A DNA stretch of 64,000 nt from Actinomadura rupiterrae (GTDB lineage: Bacteria; Actinomycetota; Actinomycetes; Streptosporangiales; Streptosporangiaceae). A program made the position numbers and the translations under genes. Positions 32,971-41,148 of the stretch are shown here, in pieces. The notes below the pieces were generated by a model. It saw nothing but the letters and a program-made list of their open reading frames with translations. It was not told the DNA's origin and did not search any database. How positions within the stretch are numbered: position 1 is the first letter of the stretch; the number at the start of each line of letters is the position of its first letter. The stretch spans positions 744,001-808,000 of the forward strand of contig NZ_JAMZEA010000001.1 of NCBI RefSeq assembly GCF_024172125.1. The letters run 5' to 3'.

Positions 32971-34140
32971 CTACTTGAGGAGCTGGCGGGCCATGACCAT
33001 GCGCTGGATCTGGTTGGTGCCCTCGTAGATCTGCGTGATCTTGGCGTCGCGCATCATGCGCTCGACCGGGAACTCGCGGGTGTAGCCGTAGCCGCCGAGC
33101 AGCTGGACGGCGTCGACGGTGATGTCCATCGCGACGTCCGAGGCGAGGCACTTGCAGGCGGACGAGACGAAGGTCAGGTCCGGGACGGTCTCGCCGTGCA
33201 TCGCGCGCTCGGACTTGATCGCCGCGTGGTAGGTGAGCTGGCGCGCGCCCTCCAGGCGCATCGCCATGTCGGCCAGCATGAACTGGACGCCCTGGAAGTC
33301 GCCGATCGGCTTGCCGAACTGCTTGCGCTCCTTGACGTAGCCGACGGCGTAGTCGAGCGCGCCCTGGGCGATGCCGAGCGCCTGCGCGGCGATCGTGATC
33401 CGGGTGTGGTCGAGGGTGGCGAGGGCGGTCTTGAAGCCGGTGCCCTCGGCGCCGATCATGCGGTCCGCGGGGATCCGCACGTTCTCCAGGATGACCTGGC
33501 GGGTCGGCGAGCCCTTGATGCCGAGCTTCTTCTCCTTCGGCGCGAAGGAGACGCCCTCGTCCGACTTCTCCACGACGAACGCGGAGATGCCGCGGCCGCC
33601 CTTCTCCGGGTCGGTCACGGCCATGACCGTGTAGTACTCCGACACCCCGGCGTTGGTGATCCACATCTTCGCGCCGTTGAGCACGTAGTGGTCGCCGTCC
33701 CGCACCGCGCGGGTCTTCATGCCCGCCGCGTCCGACCCCGCGTCCGCCTCCGACAGGGCGTAGGAGAACATGGCCTCGCCCTTGGCCACCGGAGTCAGAT
33801 ACTTTTTCTTCAGCTCTTCGGAGCCGGACAGCAGCACCGGCACCGTACCGAGCTTGTTCACCGCCGGGATCAGCGAGGAGGAGGCACACGCGCGCGCGAC
33901 CTCCTCGATGACGATCACGGTGGCGAGGGCGTCGGCCCCGGCACCCCCGTAGCTCTCCGGGACGTGCACCGCGTGCAGCTCGTTCTGCACCAGCGCGTCC
34001 AGGGCCTCCTGGGGGAAGCGGGACTCCTCGTCGACCGCCGCGGCGAACGGGGCGATCTTGGCATCGGCGAGCTCGCGAACCGTCTGGCGGAGCATCTCGT
34101 GCTCCTCCGACGGGGCGTACGCGGGAAAGTCGGGACTCAT
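32971..34140 (-). CDS. Acyl-CoA dehydrogenase
   Basis: A 389-residue FAD enzyme of beta-oxidation type: helical N-domain (HEMLRQTVRELADAKIAPFA), MFSYALSEADAGSDAAGMKT and MWITNAGVSEYYTVMAVTDP around the flavin, ERKQFGKPIGDFQGVQFMLA in the C-terminal helices and ITQIYEGTNQIQRMVMARQL, where the Glu of IYEGT is the catalytic base position of short/medium-chain members. The start is ATG 34140 or 34149, neither with a strong ribosome site. It is divergent from UDP-glucose dehydrogenase and alone; substrate chain length cannot be read. Confidence 0.93.
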   Translation of the reverse strand: MSPDFPAYAPSEEHEMLRQTVRELADAKIAPFAAAVDEESRFPQEALDALVQNELHAVHVPESYGGAGADALATVIVIEEVARACASSSLIPAVNKLGTVPVLLSGSEELKKKYLTPVAKGEAMFSYALSEADAGSDAAGMKTRAVRDGDHYVLNGAKMWITNAGVSEYYTVMAVTDPEKGGRGISAFVVEKSDEGVSFAPKEKKLGIKGSPTRQVILENVRIPADRMIGAEGTGFKTALATLDHTRITIAAQALGIAQGALDYAVGYVKERKQFGKPIGDFQGVQFMLADMAMRLEGARQLTYHAAIKSERAMHGETVPDLTFVSSACKCLASDVAMDITVDAVQLLGGYGYTREFPVERMMRDAKITQIYEGTNQIQRMVMARQLLK

Positions 34141-34258
34141 AGCGCGCATGCTACCCGCCGGTACACTCCCCGTCCGGCGCAGGGACCCGGCGCCAGGTGG
34201 GCAGGACTCGCAGGGAGGCGGCATCATCTCGGGGACGGAACAGACAGGAGGAAGGGCT

Positions 34259-35593
34259 TTGACGCACCGCCTGACCGTGATCGGGACGGGCTACCTGGGC
34301 GCGACGCACGCGGCCTGCATGGCCGACCTCGGATTCGAGGTGCTCGGCCTCGACGTGGACCACGAGAAGATCGCCCGGCTGTCCGCAGGTGACCTCCCGG
34401 TCTACGAGCCGGGGCTGGAACCGGTCCTGCGGCGCAACCTGGAGTCCGGACGGCTGCGCTTCACCACCTCGTTCGAGGAGGCCGCCGAGTTCGGCGACGT
34501 GCACTTCATCTGCGTCGGCACGCCGCAGAAGCAGGGCGAGTACGCCGCCGACCTGGCCTTCGTGGACGCCGCCGTCGACTCGCTCGCGCCGCACCTGAAA
34601 CGGCCCTGCCTCGTAGTGGGCAAATCGACCGTCCCCGTGGGGACCGCCGCACGCCTGGCCAGGAAGCTGGCCGAGCGCGCCCCCGCCGGAACCGACGCCG
34701 TCCTCGCCTGGAACCCCGAGTTCCTCCGCGAGGGCTTCGCCGTGAAGGACACGCTGCACCCGGACCGGATCGTCGTCGGGCTGCCGTCCGACCCCGACGC
34801 CGGGACGCTCGCCGAGAAGACCCTCCGCGAGATCTACGCCACGATGATCGGCGAGGGCACGCCGTTCATCACCGCCGACTTCCCCACGTCCGAGCTGGTG
34901 AAGGTCGCCGCGAACGCGTTCCTCGCCACGAAGATCTCGTTCATCAACGCGATGGCCGAGGTCTGCGAGGCCGCGCACGCCGACGTGACCAAGCTCTCCG
35001 AGGCGCTCTCCCACGACGACCGCATCGGCGGCAAGTTCCTCGGCCCGGGCCTCGGCTTCGGCGGCGGCTGCCTGCCCAAGGACATCCGCGCCTTCATGGC
35101 CCGCGCCGGCGAGCTCGGCGCCGACCAGGCGCTGACCTTCCTGCGCGAGGTCGACGAGATCAACATCCGCCGCCGCATCCGCATGGTGGACCTCGCCCGC
35201 GAGCTGCTCGGCGGCTCCTTCATCGGCCGGACGGTCGGCGTCCTCGGCGCGGCCTTCAAGCCCAACTCCGACGACGTCCGCGACTCCCCCGCGCTGGACG
35301 TCGCCGCGTCCATCCGCGGCCAGGGCGCCCGGGTCACCGTCTACGACCCGCAGGCCATGCCGAACGCCCGCCGCGCCCAGCCCGCCCTCGACTTCGGCCC
35401 GTCCGCCCTGGACGCCGCCCGCGGCGCCCACGTCGTCCTGCTCCTCACCGAGTGGTCCGAGTTCCGCGAGATGGACCCGCACGCCCTCGCCGAGGTCGTC
35501 GCCGAGAAGAACATCGTCGACGGCCGCAACGCCCTCGACCCCGACCACTGGCGCGCCGCCGGCTGGAACTACCGAGCCCTAGGCCGCCCCTGA
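34259..35593 (+). CDS. ugd: UDP-glucose 6-dehydrogenase
   Basis: A 444-residue NAD enzyme making UDP-glucuronate: LTVIGTGYLGATHAACMADL (Rossmann start), CVGTPQKQGEYAADLAFVDA, VGKSTVPVGTAARLARKL, WNPEFLREGFAVKDTLHPDR, KVAANAFLATKISFINAMAE, the catalytic Cys in GPGLGFGGGCLPKDIRAF, and VLGAAFKPNSDDVRDSPALD. I start it at TTG 34259, preceded by AGGAGGAAGG; the frame is open to 34058, but that part runs antisense to the dehydrogenase promoter. Together with the WecC-like enzyme at 3988 the window supplies two uronic-acid routes. Confidence 0.93.
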   Translation: MTHRLTVIGTGYLGATHAACMADLGFEVLGLDVDHEKIARLSAGDLPVYEPGLEPVLRRNLESGRLRFTTSFEEAAEFGDVHFICVGTPQKQGEYAADLAFVDAAVDSLAPHLKRPCLVVGKSTVPVGTAARLARKLAERAPAGTDAVLAWNPEFLREGFAVKDTLHPDRIVVGLPSDPDAGTLAEKTLREIYATMIGEGTPFITADFPTSELVKVAANAFLATKISFINAMAEVCEAAHADVTKLSEALSHDDRIGGKFLGPGLGFGGGCLPKDIRAFMARAGELGADQALTFLREVDEINIRRRIRMVDLARELLGGSFIGRTVGVLGAAFKPNSDDVRDSPALDVAASIRGQGARVTVYDPQAMPNARRAQPALDFGPSALDAARGAHVVLLLTEWSEFREMDPHALAEVVAEKNIVDGRNALDPDHWRAAGWNYRALGRP

Positions 35594-35650
35594 CCTCCAC
35601 TCCACCACCGGAGCGCCCACCTCTGCGCCCCGTCCCGGGAAGCAATCCAC

Positions 35651-35665
35651 GCCCCGCGACGGGGC
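35651..35665. terminator. Short terminator hairpin
   Basis: GCCCCG (35651-35656) and CGGGGC (35660-35665) pair around CGA between the convergent ugd and SecY-like genes. It is short but GC-rich. Confidence 0.5.
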
Positions 35666-35685
35666 GGCAGCGTTCAAGGGGCTGG

Positions 35686-36834
35686 TCAGGGGTCGGGGAG
35701 GGGCCGGTGGAGGTGGGGGACGGTGCGGGCTTCGAGGTTTTGTTGTTCGAAGGTGCGCAGGGACGCGATCAGGGTGATCAGCAGGGGTAGGGCCAGGGGC
35801 GGGGTTGCGGCCAGGGTCAGGACGGTCAGGGCGGGGGCGGCGAGGACGCCTACCTGGGTGACCCGCGCGTTGATGTAGTCGAAGAACTCGCTGGTCGGAC
35901 GGCCTGGGCGGATGCCTGGGACGAAGGCGGCCGTCCTGGTCAGTTCGGCGGCGATCCGCCTCGGGTTGATCGCCGTGGGGGCGGCTATCAGGTCGAGCAG
36001 GAGGGCGGTCGCGGCCGCCGCGGCCAGGGTCCACGGGGTGCCGAGGGGCGTCCAGGCGCGGAGGGCCAGGAGGATCAGGCCGGCGCCCAGCATCGGGATC
36101 AGGGTGTACGGCATGACCCTGACCGGCATGTAGGTGGTCTTCGGCTGGCGGATGCTGGCGGTTCGCCGGTATTGGACGGGGATCATGCGGGCCGTCCGCC
36201 GGAGCTGGACCAGGACGGCCAGGGCGAGGAGGGCGCAGGCCGCCGCGGTCGCGCCGCGCGTCCCGTGGAGGTGGCGGGGCAGGGCGGCGAGCAGCTGGGT
36301 GAGCAGGAGGACCGAGAAGCCGTCGCCCAGGCCGCGGTCGGTGATCCATTCGATGAGCAGCAGCGTGGCGGCGGTTCCGGCGGTCAGGCAGCAGGCGAGG
36401 GTCACCAGGGTCAGCGCGCTCCGGTCGCGGAGATGTCCGGCAATGGCGACCGTGATGCAGGAGGCGACGGCGCCGAGGAGGAGCGCGAGGGTTCTTGCGT
36501 GGCGGGCAAGGAGTCTGTGGCCGGCGGGGCCTTGCCGTCGGAGGGCCTCAAGGCGGGGGACGCCCAGGGAGAGCAAGCCGATTCCGACGAATCCGGCTGC
36601 GGCGGGCCAGGCGCCTAGGCCGAAGACCGTGAGCCGTAGGAGCGCGCCGCCGGTGAGGACGTCCAGTAGGGCGTGCATATCACCGTGGTCGGCCCAGGTG
36701 TTCGCCGCGTGCCGGGCATCGGACGGCTGGACGCCCGGCAGCGGGGCGTTCTGCCCTATCCGGAAGATGAGCACCGCTATGAGCGTCACGAGAACTTTGC
36801 GATACACCGCGTTCACCCCCGAACGACCGTACAC
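35686..36834 (-). CDS. Divergent SecY paralogue
   Basis: A 382-residue polytopic membrane protein that follows SecY from end to end: YRKVLVTLIAVLIFRIGQNA then PLPGV (helix 1), LLDVLTGGALLRLTVFGLGA (plug and helix 2), GDGFSVLLLTQLLAALPRHL, RRTARMIPVQYRRTASIRQP, TYMPVRVMPYTLIPML, NPRRIAAELTRTAAFVPGIR, GRPTSEFFDYINARVTQVG and the final helix with LRTFEQQNLEART. It is about 50 residues shorter than normal SecY and Arg/Ala-richer, and no SecE, SecA or substrate gene lies near. The housekeeping secY should be in the ribosomal operon elsewhere. It may be an accessory channel or decaying paralogue. GTG 36834 has no clear ribosome site; GTG 36807 with GGGGGTGA upstream is an alternative. Confidence 0.82.
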   Translation of the reverse strand: MYGRSGVNAVYRKVLVTLIAVLIFRIGQNAPLPGVQPSDARHAANTWADHGDMHALLDVLTGGALLRLTVFGLGAWPAAAGFVGIGLLSLGVPRLEALRRQGPAGHRLLARHARTLALLLGAVASCITVAIAGHLRDRSALTLVTLACCLTAGTAATLLLIEWITDRGLGDGFSVLLLTQLLAALPRHLHGTRGATAAACALLALAVLVQLRRTARMIPVQYRRTASIRQPKTTYMPVRVMPYTLIPMLGAGLILLALRAWTPLGTPWTLAAAAATALLLDLIAAPTAINPRRIAAELTRTAAFVPGIRPGRPTSEFFDYINARVTQVGVLAAPALTVLTLAATPPLALPLLITLIASLRTFEQQNLEARTVPHLHRPLPDP

Positions 36835-36902
36835 CTGAAAGACATTGGTGTTTGTTGGAGCGGGGCGGGAAGCGGGCGGCGGCTCCGGGGGTTGTGCCGG
36901 GC

Positions 36903-37313
36903 ATGACGGACTTTGCCGACCAGTTGGTGATCAAGAAACTGCTGAACGAGTCGCGGACGTGGGCGTTCGTGGGGCTCGGGGACAACCCCGACCGCGAGGT
37001 CTACAGCCAGGCCCGGCTGCTGCAGCAGCGCGGGAAGCGGATCGTCCCGGTTCATCCGGCCGCGGACGAGGTGCTCGGCGAGCGCGGGTACGCGACGCTC
37101 GGCGAGGTGCCGGACGAGATCGACGTCGTCGGCGTGTACCGGCGGGCCGAGCACGCCGGGGCGGCCGTGGACGAGGCCATCGCCGCAGGTGCGAAGGCGG
37201 TCTGGCTGCCGCTCGGCGTGATCGACGAGGCTGCCGCGCGGCGGGCGCGGGACGCCGGTCTGGACGTCGTCATGGACCGCTGCCCCGGAGTCGAGTGGGC
37301 CCTGCGCCGCTGA
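36903..37313 (+). CDS. CoA-binding (YccU-type) protein
   Basis: A 136-residue Rossmann-like protein: KLLNESRTWAFVGLGDNPDR, QQRGKRIVPVHPAADEVLG, YATLGEVPDEIDVVGVYRRA, AVWLPLGVIDEAAARRARDA and the ending VVMDRCPGVEW. This is the single-domain CoA-binding family related to the N-terminal part of acyl-CoA synthetases; most members have no known reaction. ATG 36903 starts at the homologous position. The gene is divergent from the SecY paralogue and 60 bp before the next gene on the same strand. Confidence 0.88.
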   Translation: MTDFADQLVIKKLLNESRTWAFVGLGDNPDREVYSQARLLQQRGKRIVPVHPAADEVLGERGYATLGEVPDEIDVVGVYRRAEHAGAAVDEAIAAGAKAVWLPLGVIDEAAARRARDAGLDVVMDRCPGVEWALRR

Positions 37314-37374
37314 GCGCCGCATCTCCGGTCGAGTAGGCGGATACTGGGCGCATACTTGATCAACGGAGGTGCTG

Positions 37375-38511
37375 ATGGCGGAGGACGGGCTGCGGGGCAG
37401 GCTCTACGGCATGCTGCTCCCGGCGGACGAGCTGGCCGAGCCGCCCGAGGACGTGCCCGAGCCCCTGCCCGGCCTCCACCTGGTGATGGCGCTGGCCGGG
37501 GACGAGGGCCTGGACGAGGCGTCCCTGAACGCGCTCGGCGAGCCCGAGGAGCAATGGGAACTCGCCTTTCAGAACCTGAGTGGAATGCCGGTCGGAAAGC
37601 ACGAGGTCGTGCACGCCGACAAGGGCGGCACCTACCACGTGATGACCGGACCGAACGCCTTCACCGCGAGCCGGGTTCTCGTTCTGGACGACGTCGCGCG
37701 GCAATTGACCGGGCAACCGATTCCGGCCGCCGGAGCGCTGTTCTCCATCCCGGACAAGTTCCATGTGCTGCTGCATCCGATCGAAGGCGGGACGGTCCTG
37801 ACCGCGCTAGCGGCCATGGCCGAGGACACCGCGGCGCTGTTCAGCGCGTCCGAGAGCCGCCTGAGCCCGCACATCTACTGGTGGCGGGAAGGCGAAAGCG
37901 AGCAGCTCACCCGCATCAACGGGCAGTCCCTCACGTTCGCCTTTCCGGAGGAGTTCCGGACGATGCTCGGCGACATTCCCGAGCCCGTGGACGACCCGGT
38001 CGGATTCCGCCGCCACCATTACCACTTCGTCCATTCGGTGATGCGCGAGGCGTCCGAGCAGTACGGGCCGTCCCTCCTCGCGAACACCGATCCCGGGGAA
38101 CTCACCGGAATACTGGAGAAAACCTGGCGGGACGTCGGGGAGGACCTGCCCGCCGGCGAGCGCCTCCCGTCCGACGGCCTGCGCGGGAACCTCATCGAGC
38201 TGGCCGACAACCGGCTCCTGCTGATCACGCTGCCGGAGCCGGAGGCCGCCGCCGAGGCGTACTACGCCGCGATGGTCCAGCCGTACGGATCGTCCTCGAC
38301 GCGCTTCTTCACCCTGGAGTACGCCGTCGACCCGATCACGCACGAGCCGGGCGCGATCCTCGGCGAGTGGACACCCCAGGGCCACCACCTGCACTTCGCC
38401 GACATGTCCACCGAGATCGGCGACTTCATCCGCGGCATCGCCACGCTGCTGACGGTCGCCCCCGGCACCACGACCCAACCCAAACGCCGAGGCCTCTTCC
38501 GCCGCCGCTGA
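37375..38511 (+). CDS. Unknown 378-residue cytoplasmic protein
   Basis: I do not recognise this family. The protein has no signal peptide or membrane segment and is acidic overall, with a basic end (KRRGLFRRR). Two halves may be related folds: residues about 30-170 (LHLVMALAGDEGLDEASLNA, FSIPDKFHVLLHPIEGGTVL) and about 175-350 (LTFAFPEEFRTMLGDIPEPV, RLLLITLPEPEAAAEAYYAA, RFFTLEYAVDPITHEPGAIL). The pattern of a paired domain with conserved aromatic and acidic residues could suit a binding protein. GGAGG lies five bases before ATG 37375. Codon use is AT-richer around 37560-38110 than in neighbours. It is followed by a 500-bp repeat region. Confidence 0.75.
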   Translation: MAEDGLRGRLYGMLLPADELAEPPEDVPEPLPGLHLVMALAGDEGLDEASLNALGEPEEQWELAFQNLSGMPVGKHEVVHADKGGTYHVMTGPNAFTASRVLVLDDVARQLTGQPIPAAGALFSIPDKFHVLLHPIEGGTVLTALAAMAEDTAALFSASESRLSPHIYWWREGESEQLTRINGQSLTFAFPEEFRTMLGDIPEPVDDPVGFRRHHYHFVHSVMREASEQYGPSLLANTDPGELTGILEKTWRDVGEDLPAGERLPSDGLRGNLIELADNRLLLITLPEPEAAAEAYYAAMVQPYGSSSTRFFTLEYAVDPITHEPGAILGEWTPQGHHLHFADMSTEIGDFIRGIATLLTVAPGTTTQPKRRGLFRRR

Positions 38512-38559
38512 CCCCAAAGCCCCCTCCCCCACCCCACCCAGGCGCGGCCACGCTCAGTC

Positions 38560-38990
38560 ACACGCCTGCCCAAGCACGTGCCCGCACGAACGCGGACATG
38601 CTCAGACATGCACGCACCCACACACAGGCGCCCCCGGACACACGCTCAGGCATGGCGCGCTCAGACACGCACGCACTGAGACACGCACGCGCTCTGACAC
38701 CGGCGCGCTCAAGCATGGCGCGCTCAGACGCACGCGCACTCGGACCCGCACTCAGGGCGGGCGCCCACTCAGGGCGGGCGCGCACTCAGGCGCGGGCGCC
38801 CACTCAGGGTGGGCACGCACTGAGGGGCGGGCGCGCACTGAGGGGCGGGCGCGCTCAGGCGCGGGCGCGCACTCAGGCGCAGGCGCCCACTCAGGGTGGG
38901 CACGCACTGAGGGGCGGACGCGCACTCAAGGCGGACGCGCACTGAGGCGCGGGCGCGCTTAAGCATGGGGCGCGCTCAGGCGTGGGCGTG
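38560..38990. repeat. GC-rich minisatellite array
   Basis: About 430 bp of degenerate tandem repeats built from GGGCGCGCACTCAGG-like units of roughly 16-21 bp; the right half holds the nearly identical blocks GGGTGGGCACGCACTGAGG twice (about 38815 and 38895). The 520-bp gap 38512-39031 contains nothing else recognisable. Frames are open in both directions but encode Arg/Ala/His-rich nonsense, so I do not call a gene. Confidence 0.8.
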
Positions 38991-39031
38991 GGCTGTGTGG
39001 ATGTGGGGGGCTCGGCTGGGGGCGCAGGGGG

Positions 39032-39373
39032 TCAGGGCTGATGCAGGACGTTCAGGACGTTCTCGCGGCCCCAGGCGCCCAGCGGGGCGAGGGCCTCGTT
39101 GAGGGAGCGGCCGCGCGGGGTCAGGGAGTACTCGACGCGCGGCGGGACCTCGTCCAGGACCTCGCGGTGGACGATGCCGTCCTCGACCAGCTCGCGCAGC
39201 TGGGCCGCCAGCACCTTCTCGGTCACGCCCGGCAGCGCGCGGCGCAGCTCGCCGAAGCGGTGCGTGCGCTCGGCCAGCGCCCACAGGACGAGCACCTTCC
39301 ACTTGCCCCCGACCACGTCCATCGCCGCGTCCAGTCCGCACTGGTAGGCGCCTGGCCGCCGCATCGTCCGCAT
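39032..39373 (-). CDS. HxlR-family transcription regulator
   Basis: A 113-residue winged-helix protein: CGLDAAMDVVGGKWKVLVLW, ERTHRFGELRRALPGVTEKV, LAAQLRELVEDGIVHREV and YSLTPRGRSLNEALAPLGAW are the standard HxlR signature; the single Cys near the N-terminus (in YQCGLD) is the redox or quinone sensor in some members. GGAGGGGGGC precedes ATG 39373. It is divergent from a reductase gene 99 bp away, with an inverted repeat in between, and probably controls it. Confidence 0.92.
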   Translation of the reverse strand: MRTMRRPGAYQCGLDAAMDVVGGKWKVLVLWALAERTHRFGELRRALPGVTEKVLAAQLRELVEDGIVHREVLDEVPPRVEYSLTPRGRSLNEALAPLGAWGRENVLNVLHQP

Positions 39374-39416
39374 CGCGCCGCCCCCCTCCTCGCTGATCAC
39401 TAACGTCAGGGTAACC

Positions 39417-39434
39417 ACGCACCTTGAAGTGCGT
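39417..39434. promoter_or_regulatory. Inverted repeat between hxlR-type and reductase genes
   Basis: ACGCAC (39417-39422) and GTGCGT (39429-39434) pair across CTTGAA in the 99-bp divergent promoter region; a related GTGCG element recurs at 39443. Position and symmetry fit an HxlR operator. Confidence 0.5.
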
Positions 39435-39472
39435 ACTGTTCGTGCTGCGAACGACCGGCCAGGGTGGACGGC

Positions 39473-40342
39473 ATGAACCCCGACAACAAGATCACTCTGC
39501 TGGGCCTCGGCGCGATGGGGACGGCGCTCGCGCGCACGTGGCTGGCCGCCGGATACGAGCTGACCGTCTGGAACCGCACCGCGAGCCGCGCCGAACCGCT
39601 CGTCGCTCAGGGCGCGAAGGTCGCCGCGTCCGCGGCCGAGGCGGTGGCGGCGAGCCCGCTGGTCGTCGTCTGCCTGCTGGACGACGCGTCCGTCGAGCAG
39701 GCCCTCGCGGACGCCGACCTCACCGGCAAGGACGTCGTCAACATCACGACCGGAACCCCGGGCCAGGCCCGGGAACGTGCCAAGTGGGCCACCGCACGCG
39801 GCGCTCGGTACCTGGACGGCGGGATCATGGCCGTCCCGCCGATGATCGGCGTCCCGGAGTCCGGCGCGTACGTGTTCTACAGCGGATCGGACGTCCTGTT
39901 CGAGGAGCACCGGGATGCGCTGGCCGTCCCGGCGGGCACCCGGTACGTCGGTGAGGATCCCGGCTCGGCGGCGCTGCACGACGTGGCGCTGCTGAGCGCG
40001 ATGACCGCGATGTTCGGTGGGGTCTCGCACGCGTTCGCCCTCATGCGCGGCACCAGCGTCACGCCGAAGGAGTTCGCGCCGCTGCTGGTCGAATGGCTGA
40101 CCGCCATGTCCGGATATGTGCACGGCGTCGCCGCCCAGCTGGAGAGCGGCGACTACACCCTGGGCGTGACGTCCAACCTGGCGATGATGGTCCAGGGCAA
40201 CGCGACGCTCCTGCGCACGGCCGAGGAGCAGGGCGTCAGCGCCGAACTCCTCACCCCGTTCATGGCGCTGATGGAGCGCCGCCTGGCGGACGGCCACCCC
40301 GACGAGGGCACCGCAGGCGTGACCGACCTTCTCAAACGTTAG
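39473..40342 (+). CDS. NAD(P)-dependent oxidoreductase, imine-reductase-like
   Basis: A 289-residue protein with an N-terminal 6-phosphogluconate-dehydrogenase-type Rossmann domain (ITLLGLGAMGTALARTWLAA, VWNRTASRAEPL with the Arg that suggests NADPH, VVNITTGTPGQARERAKWA) and a helical C-domain (about 170-289) like that of imine reductases/beta-hydroxyacid dehydrogenases. The N-terminal GGIMAVPPMIG segment lies where imine reductases bind substrate. AGGGTGG precedes ATG 39473. It is divergent from the HxlR regulator, a common pairing for inducible reductases. Its stop is the start of a 22-bp tandem repeat. Confidence 0.83.
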   Translation: MNPDNKITLLGLGAMGTALARTWLAAGYELTVWNRTASRAEPLVAQGAKVAASAAEAVAASPLVVVCLLDDASVEQALADADLTGKDVVNITTGTPGQARERAKWATARGARYLDGGIMAVPPMIGVPESGAYVFYSGSDVLFEEHRDALAVPAGTRYVGEDPGSAALHDVALLSAMTAMFGGVSHAFALMRGTSVTPKEFAPLLVEWLTAMSGYVHGVAAQLESGDYTLGVTSNLAMMVQGNATLLRTAEEQGVSAELLTPFMALMERRLADGHPDEGTAGVTDLLKR

Positions 40343-40422
40343 AGCCTATAACGCGACGTTAGAGGGTATAACCGTTCGCGTTAGAGGGTATAACCGTTCG
40401 CGTTAGAGGGTCTAACAGTTGC
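40338..40422. repeat. Tandem repeat of a gene end, 22-bp period
   Basis: Copies start at 40338 (CGTTAGAGCCTATAAC, containing the reductase's last Arg codon and TAG), 40357, 40379 and 40401. The second and third are identical (CGTTAGAGGGTATAACCGTT plus CG); the fourth differs at four bases. Each holds a GTTA/TAAC dyad. Confidence 0.9.
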
Positions 40423-40520
40423 TAGAGCCCAACGAAGACCTGAGAACGCGCAGCAAAAGTTCCCAGGCCCTCGAAGGGCTAGAGCGCCTCGCGGAAGGCA
40501 CGAGCGCGAAGGATCCGCGC

Positions 40521-40669
40521 AGGCGGGCTAGAGAGAGTCGCGCAGGCGGGTTCGAGGGAGTCGCGCAGGCGGGTTCGAGGGAGTCGCGCAGGCGGGTTAG
40601 AGCGACTCGCGGACTCGCGGAAGGGACTAGCGCGAGGGAGTTGCGGAGGCGGGCTAGAGGGAGTCGCGT
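40521..40669. repeat. Tandem repeat of the purE end, 23-bp period
   Basis: Copies of AGGCGGGTTCGAGGGAGTCG plus CGC start at 40521, 40544, 40567 and 40590, then a degenerate copy and a last one at 40647-40669 that contains the purE stop (40654-40656) and its final codons (RLRDSL). The array therefore extends from the gene tail outward past the stop. The remaining gap sequence 40423-40520 looks like older, diverged copies. Confidence 0.85.
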
Positions 40670-41148
40670 AGGCGGGCGCCCTTGGCTTGGGCTTGGGCCT
40701 TGAGGTCGGCCTGGAAGGACTCCATCTTCGCGCGCAGGGCCTCGTCGCTCGCGGCGAGGATGCGGGCGGCGAGGAGGCCGGCGTTGCGGGCGGCGCCCAC
40801 GGCGACGGTCGCGACCGGGACGCCGGCGGGCATCTGGACGATGGAGAGCAGCGAGTCCATGCCGTCCAGGTACTTGAGCGGCACCGGGACGCCGATCACC
40901 GGCAGCGGCGTCACCGACGCGAGCATGCCCGGCAGGTGCGCCGCCCCGCCCGCGCCCGCGATGATCACCTTGAGCCCGCGGGACGCCGCCTCCGCGCCGT
41001 AGGCGATCATCTCGTGCGGCATCCGGTGCGCGGACACCACGTCCGCCTCGAACGGGATGCCGAACTCGTCCAGCGCCTCGGCGGCGAGCTTCATGACGGG
41101 CCAGTCCGAGTCGCTGCCCATCACGACGCCGACGACGGGGGTGCTCAT
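40654..41148 (-). CDS. purE: N5-carboxyaminoimidazole ribonucleotide mutase
   Basis: A 164-residue class I PurE that converts N5-CAIR to CAIR in purine synthesis. [35 protein letters not shown] (catalytic SAHRxP), [17 protein letters not shown] and [20 protein letters not shown] are diagnostic. AAGGAG lies nine bases before ATG 41148, which overlaps the purK stop (ATGA). Its last codons form one unit of the 23-bp repeat array downstream. Confidence 0.97.
   Translation of the reverse strand: MSTPVVGVVMGSDSDWPVMKLAAEALDEFGIPFEADVVSAHRMPHEMIAYGAEAASRGLKVIIAGAGGAAHLPGMLASVTPLPVIGVPVPLKYLDGMDSLLSIVQMPAGVPVATVAVGAARNAGLLAARILAASDEALRAKMESFQADLKAQAQAKGARLRDSL

Noticed and set aside
40540..40600. 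tRNA T-arm-like GGGTTCGA in a row
   Set aside because: The motif recurs with the 23-bp repeat and no acceptor, D or anticodon arms can be folded.
40521..40669. CRISPR-like regularly spaced repeat
   Set aside because: Units are directly tandem with no unique spacers and derive from the purE end.
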